Origin: Massilia frigida
GTDB taxonomy: Bacteria; Pseudomonadota; Gammaproteobacteria; Burkholderiales; Burkholderiaceae_D
DNA: 64,000 nt
Direction: 5' to 3'
Assembly: GCF_011682175.1 (NCBI RefSeq)
Contig: NZ_WHJG01000012.1
Location: forward strand, 1 to 64,000
Position numbers and translations under genes: made by a program. Of the stretch, positions 60,704 to 64,000 are shown in pieces. Below the pieces are notes generated by a model that saw only the letters and a program-made list of their open reading frames with translations, had not been told where the DNA came from and did not search any database. Within the stretch, counting starts at the first letter, position 1; every line of letters begins with the position of its first letter.

Positions 60704-63700
60704 CGCAGCGCATCGACAGGTTCTGGCGCGCCGCGCTGGCGATTGGGTGCGGCGCCGGCCTGCTGCTGGCCAGCCTGCCGGCCCGCGCCGACACGCCGAT
60801 CGCGCTGTTCAAGAGCTACGCGGGGCGGCTGAACTTCACCGGCACCCAGAAGACCATGCGCACCGGGGCTAACGGCAGCAACCCTTGCTCGATCAATAAC
60901 GGGGTGCTGACGGCCAAGCTGGCCGGCATTCCCGCCACCGCCAAGATCGTCAGCGCACACCTGTACTGGGCCGGGTCGAGCAGCACGCCCGACTATAGCG
61001 TGAGCATGGATGGGGTGGCGCTGAGCGCGCCGGCCAACCGCCGCTTCACCACCGCGACCATCGGCTACAATTTTTTTTCGGGCGCGGTCGACGTGACCGC
61101 GCAAGTGACGGCGAAACGTAATGCCGACTACACCTTTTCCAATCTCACCATCGACAACTCGTCCACCTACTGCGGGGTGGAAGGGGTGGTGGGCGGCTTT
61201 TCGCTGCTGGCGATCTATTCGGAGCCGAACGAAACATTCCGCGTGCTCAATCTGTACGAGGGCTTCCAGTACATCCGCACTTATGGCGCCGACAATATCA
61301 AGGTCAGCCTGAACCTGAGCAATTTCAGGACGCCATCGCCGCTGGGCAGCGCCACCGGCCGCATCGCCCACGTGACCTGGGAAGGCGACAGTTCGCTGTC
61401 CGGCGGCGGCGAAAACCTCAAGTTCAACGGTTCCGAGATGGTCGACGCGGCCAATCCCACCGGCAACCAGTTCAATTCCACCAGCAATATCGGCGCCACG
61501 GTCGACAACCTGTCATACGGCATCGATTTTGATTCCTACCTGCTGGCCAGCCCCAAGCTGTTCGCCGGCCAGACCACCGCCTCCATGCTGTACGAGTCGG
61601 GCCAGGACATGGTCTTGCTGAACGCCGAAATCGTCTCGGTGCCGAACGTCGACGTGGCCGACCTGTCGCTGGCGATCGCGCTGACGGGCACGCCGGCGCG
61701 CGGCAGCAATGTCAACCTGATCCACACGGTCACCAACCTGGGCCCCTTGCCGGACGCCGGGCCGATCACGGTCAGGCACACCCTGGCCAACGGCCTGACG
61801 TACCAGTCCTCGTCCGGCACCGGCTGGAGCTGCGCCGCCAGCGGCCAGGTGGTGACCTGCACCAGCGCCGAGTCGCTCGACGTGAACGAGTCGGCGCCGG
61901 CACTGACCATCACCGCCAGGATCGGCATCACCGCACCCAACAGCATGACCAGCAGCGCGACCGTCAGCGGCTTGCAGTTCGATAATGACATGGCCAATAA
62001 CAGCGCCAGCAATACCATCACCTTCAGCAGTGCGCGCTATGTGTTTACCAATATGCCGTGCGAAGTCGGGGTCGCGTTCGGTACTCCCGGCAAATGCAAT
62101 CTGCTCAGCGTGCCGACCTTGCAGGCGGGAGTGCAGTCGCCCGTGTATGTGACCTTTGTCGACAGCAGCTTCAAACCGGCCGTGCCGCCATCGTCCACGC
62201 CGACCCTGCAATTCTCGTTTCGCTGCGTCAATCCCACTACCGGCGCCGGCGGTGTGGCCAGACTCAAGGGCGTGGCGCTGAAAGCCTGCATTTCCAGCAC
62301 CGCCTTGCAAAGCGCGACCCAGTGGCAAGGCATCGCCATGGCGTTTGCGACCGGCTCGCCGAGCAGCGCGCTGATGCAGTTCGTGTATGGCGACGTGGGC
62401 ATGATCGAGCTGTTTCTGTCGGAAACGGCGTCCGCCGTGGCCCTGACCAGCACCAGCGGCCAGTTCGTGGTCAGGCCGTATAAATTTGCCTTGAGCACGC
62501 CCTTGAGCAACCCGGCCGGCGCGGTCGCCGCCGACGACATGACGGCCGACATCGGCCGCTTCTGGAAGGCTGGCGCCGGCTTTACGCTGAACGTGGTGGC
62601 GCAAGCGGCCGACAGCAGCCCGACCCCCAATTTTGGCCAGGAAACCACGCCGCAAGGGGTGGAGCTGCTCACCACGCCGACCATCGATTCCACCAATTTC
62701 GCCATCCCCGGCGACCCCAATTCGGACACCTTGCCGTTCGCCGACATGGCAAGCGAGCCGGGCGACCCGGTGCCCAAGGTGGAGGGCAGTTTCGGGGCCT
62801 TCAGCGCGGGCGCGGCCACGGGCGCGAACTTCACGTTCGCCGAGGCCGGCATCGTCAACGTGAGCGTGCACATGAATGGCGGCACGTATCTCGGGGTTGA
62901 GGATGTGGCCAGCGATGGCGTCGCCCTGGGCCGCTTTTACCCTGACCATTTCCGCACCGCCGTGCCGATCGCGATCTTTTGTGCCGCGCCGCATCCGCTC
63001 AATTGCCAGAATATCGGGCTGCATTACTCGAAGCAGCCGATCCAGACCATCGTGACTGCCTACAATGCCGCGGGCAATATCACCAAGTTTTACCAGGGCA
63101 AGTTCGTCAAGTCGCCCAAGCTGCTGCCCTACACTGCCTTGGGCGGGCTGACCCTGGCCGCCTCGGGCACGCTGACGCCGAGCCCGATCGCCAACGCCGC
63201 CAGCGTGTTCGTGCAGGGCAGCGCCACGGTCTGGCCGAGTTTCGATTTTGCGGCCAGCAGCATGGCGGCGGTCGATATCTACCTGCGCGCCAGCGATGCC
63301 GACCTGGTCACCTCGGGCCGCTCCGGCCTGTCAGTCGAGGGCGCCACCAAGATCGTACGCGGACGCTTGCTGGTCGAAAACGCCTTCGGTTCGGAATTGC
63401 TGGCGCTGCCGGTCGTGATGCGCGCCCAATACTGGACCGGCACCACGGCCAGCGATGGGCGCTGGGCCGACAGCCGTACCGACAGCATCAGCATCGTCGC
63501 CACGCCGGTGGCCGGCTCGGGCGTGGTGTCCTTCCCGCACAGCGTCACCGCCAGCCAGCTGGTGCTGAGCTATTCGCAATGCCTGAAAAACATGGCCGCG
63601 TGCAGCACGGGCACGCCGCTTCCCGATCCCAAGGCCACGCTCGGCAATGCGAAGATGGTCGACGGCCTGGTGAAGTTCAAGTTCGCGCCGACCAACAAGA

Positions 63701-63816
63701 CCGGCAGCGTGAACGTGAGCGTCAACCAGCCGGCCTGGCTGCCGGCGGCGGCCGGCAAGCTGACCTTCGGCGTGTACAAACCGACGCCGCTGATTTACAT
63801 CCGCGAAGTTTTTTGA
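60700..63816 (+). CDS. mshQ: MshQ, large secreted pilus-associated protein (DUF11 and DUF6701 domains)
   Basis: A 1038-aa protein with a signal peptide (IGCGAGLLLASLPARA). Residues about 30-310 are a beta-rich domain (AKIVSAHLYWAGSSSTPDYSVSMDGV; GGFSLLAIYSEPNETFRVLNLYEGFQ). A DUF11-like repeat lies near 325-450 (DVADLSLAIALTGTPARGSNVNLIHTVTNLGPLPDAGPITVRHTLANGLTY). From about 600 to the end comes the DUF6701 domain typical of MshQ (GRFYPDHF; ending TFGVYKPTPLIYIREVF). Probably the tip or adhesive subunit of the pilus. The first domain differs from textbook MshQ, which often carries LamG/concanavalin domains. Confidence 0.88.
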   Translation: MTQRIDRFWRAALAIGCGAGLLLASLPARADTPIALFKSYAGRLNFTGTQKTMRTGANGSNPCSINNGVLTAKLAGIPATAKIVSAHLYWAGSSSTPDYSVSMDGVALSAPANRRFTTATIGYNFFSGAVDVTAQVTAKRNADYTFSNLTIDNSSTYCGVEGVVGGFSLLAIYSEPNETFRVLNLYEGFQYIRTYGADNIKVSLNLSNFRTPSPLGSATGRIAHVTWEGDSSLSGGGENLKFNGSEMVDAANPTGNQFNSTSNIGATVDNLSYGIDFDSYLLASPKLFAGQTTASMLYESGQDMVLLNAEIVSVPNVDVADLSLAIALTGTPARGSNVNLIHTVTNLGPLPDAGPITVRHTLANGLTYQSSSGTGWSCAASGQVVTCTSAESLDVNESAPALTITARIGITAPNSMTSSATVSGLQFDNDMANNSASNTITFSSARYVFTNMPCEVGVAFGTPGKCNLLSVPTLQAGVQSPVYVTFVDSSFKPAVPPSSTPTLQFSFRCVNPTTGAGGVARLKGVALKACISSTALQSATQWQGIAMAFATGSPSSALMQFVYGDVGMIELFLSETASAVALTSTSGQFVVRPYKFALSTPLSNPAGAVAADDMTADIGRFWKAGAGFTLNVVAQAADSSPTPNFGQETTPQGVELLTTPTIDSTNFAIPGDPNSDTLPFADMASEPGDPVPKVEGSFGAFSAGAATGANFTFAEAGIVNVSVHMNGGTYLGVEDVASDGVALGRFYPDHFRTAVPIAIFCAAPHPLNCQNIGLHYSKQPIQTIVTAYNAAGNITKFYQGKFVKSPKLLPYTALGGLTLAASGTLTPSPIANAASVFVQGSATVWPSFDFAASSMAAVDIYLRASDADLVTSGRSGLSVEGATKIVRGRLLVENAFGSELLALPVVMRAQYWTGTTASDGRWADSRTDSISIVATPVAGSGVVSFPHSVTASQLVLSYSQCLKNMAACSTGTPLPDPKATLGNAKMVDGLVKFKFAPTNKTGSVNVSVNQPAWLPAAAGKLTFGVYKPTPLIYIREVF

Positions 63817-63922
63817 TGGCTTCGTGTAAAGTACATTCCATCCTGCTACGGCTATGCGGTGGAAATAAGACGGTTTTAGTTGCCGATCGCAAATTTCGTG
63901 TTAAATCGCGGCGAAACTTGAA

Positions 63923-63928
63923 TATAAT
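63923..63928 (+). promoter_or_regulatory. consensus -10 box ahead of the last gene
   Basis: TATAAT lies 52 bases before the final ATG, in an AT-rich patch after the mshQ stop. No clear -35 is seen. It suggests the next gene is transcribed separately from the MSHA operon. Confidence 0.5.
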
Positions 63929-63979
63929 CAAGACGCTACCGGGCGAACTTCGCGCGCTGTATTGATAGAGATTGCGGGC

Positions 63980-64000
63980 ATGGGATTTTTCTCGAGATCA
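63980..64000 (+). CDS. start of a gene cut by the window edge (unidentified; MreB possible)
   Basis: ATG followed by codons for GFFSRS runs to the window edge. No strong ribosome site is visible. In gammaproteobacterial MSHA loci, mreB follows mshQ, and a short MGFFSRS-like opening would be compatible with an MreB N-terminus. Seven codons cannot identify it. Confidence 0.3.

Overview
The window is GC-rich, densely coded chromosomal DNA. It most resembles a betaproteobacterium of the Oxalobacteraceae (Massilia / Duganella / Janthinobacterium type). That placement is inferred from gene content: a large MSHA-type pilus locus, Svx-like and GH19 secreted enzymes with (PT)n linkers, paired acyl-CoA dehydrogenase/MaoC operons, and dispersed GGGGTCAGAC-type repeats. 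No rRNA, CRISPR array, prophage or intact insertion sequence was seen. One tRNA gene, Leu(UAA), is present.

Layout. 1-3.3 kb: a small membrane protein, a secreted Svx/AvrXca-like zinc protease (minus strand) and tRNA-Leu. 3.3-10.5 kb: an orphan ParB-like protein, a penicillin-acylase-family Ntn hydrolase, a maltose-acetyltransferase-like protein, a LysR regulator divergent from an old-yellow-enzyme/quinone-reductase pair, and thymidine kinase. 10.5-16 kb: small conserved genes, including a tandem duplication of a convergent gene pair in which one member has decayed, a probably leaderless DUF3297 gene, an ATP-grasp/DUF1963 pair, a methionine-aminopeptidase-like protein lacking most metal ligands, and a membrane HExxH protein. 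16-22.7 kb: tail-specific protease Prc, a DUF4184 membrane protein, a frameshifted VOC gene, a GH19 chitinase lipoprotein and an Rrf2 regulator. 22.8-28.3 kb: an acyl-CoA dehydrogenase x2 / MaoC x2 operon, then a LysR regulator divergent from an MFS exporter. 28.5-37 kb: two neighbouring chemoreceptor genes, both damaged, and a hybrid histidine kinase translationally coupled to a REC-GGDEF diguanylate cyclase. 37-40.7 kb: repeat clusters flanking an acyl-CoA dehydrogenase/phosphotransferase operon, and a histidine phosphatase.

40.7-63.8 kb is a divergent MSHA-type pilus super-locus. The minus-strand arm starts with an ABC ATPase. It continues through mshM, mshL, mshN, a second GspE-type ATPase and GspF-type platform, mshI, mshJ, mshK, a pseudopilin, an ABC permease, a hypothetical gene and another pilin. 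The plus-strand arm carries mshE, mshG, a pseudopilin, the probable major pilin mshA, then mshC, mshD, mshO, mshP and the large tip/adhesin candidate mshQ. The locus therefore holds two motor ATPases and two platform proteins but only one secretin. The two ATPases differ in the residues expected to bind c-di-GMP, and a diguanylate cyclase lies about 10 kb away.

Most notable observations: (1) the duplicated motor and the ABC transporter split across the MSHA arm; (2) a 14-bp motif (ACGGTCGTnCTATT) shared by the promoters of the two acyl-CoA dehydrogenase operons 17 kb apart; (3) complementary lesions in two neighbouring chemoreceptors; (4) the duplicated-then-decayed gene pair at 10.6-12.6 kb; (5) a methionine-aminopeptidase-fold probable pseudoenzyme. 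All family assignments are from reading the sequence; no database search was run.
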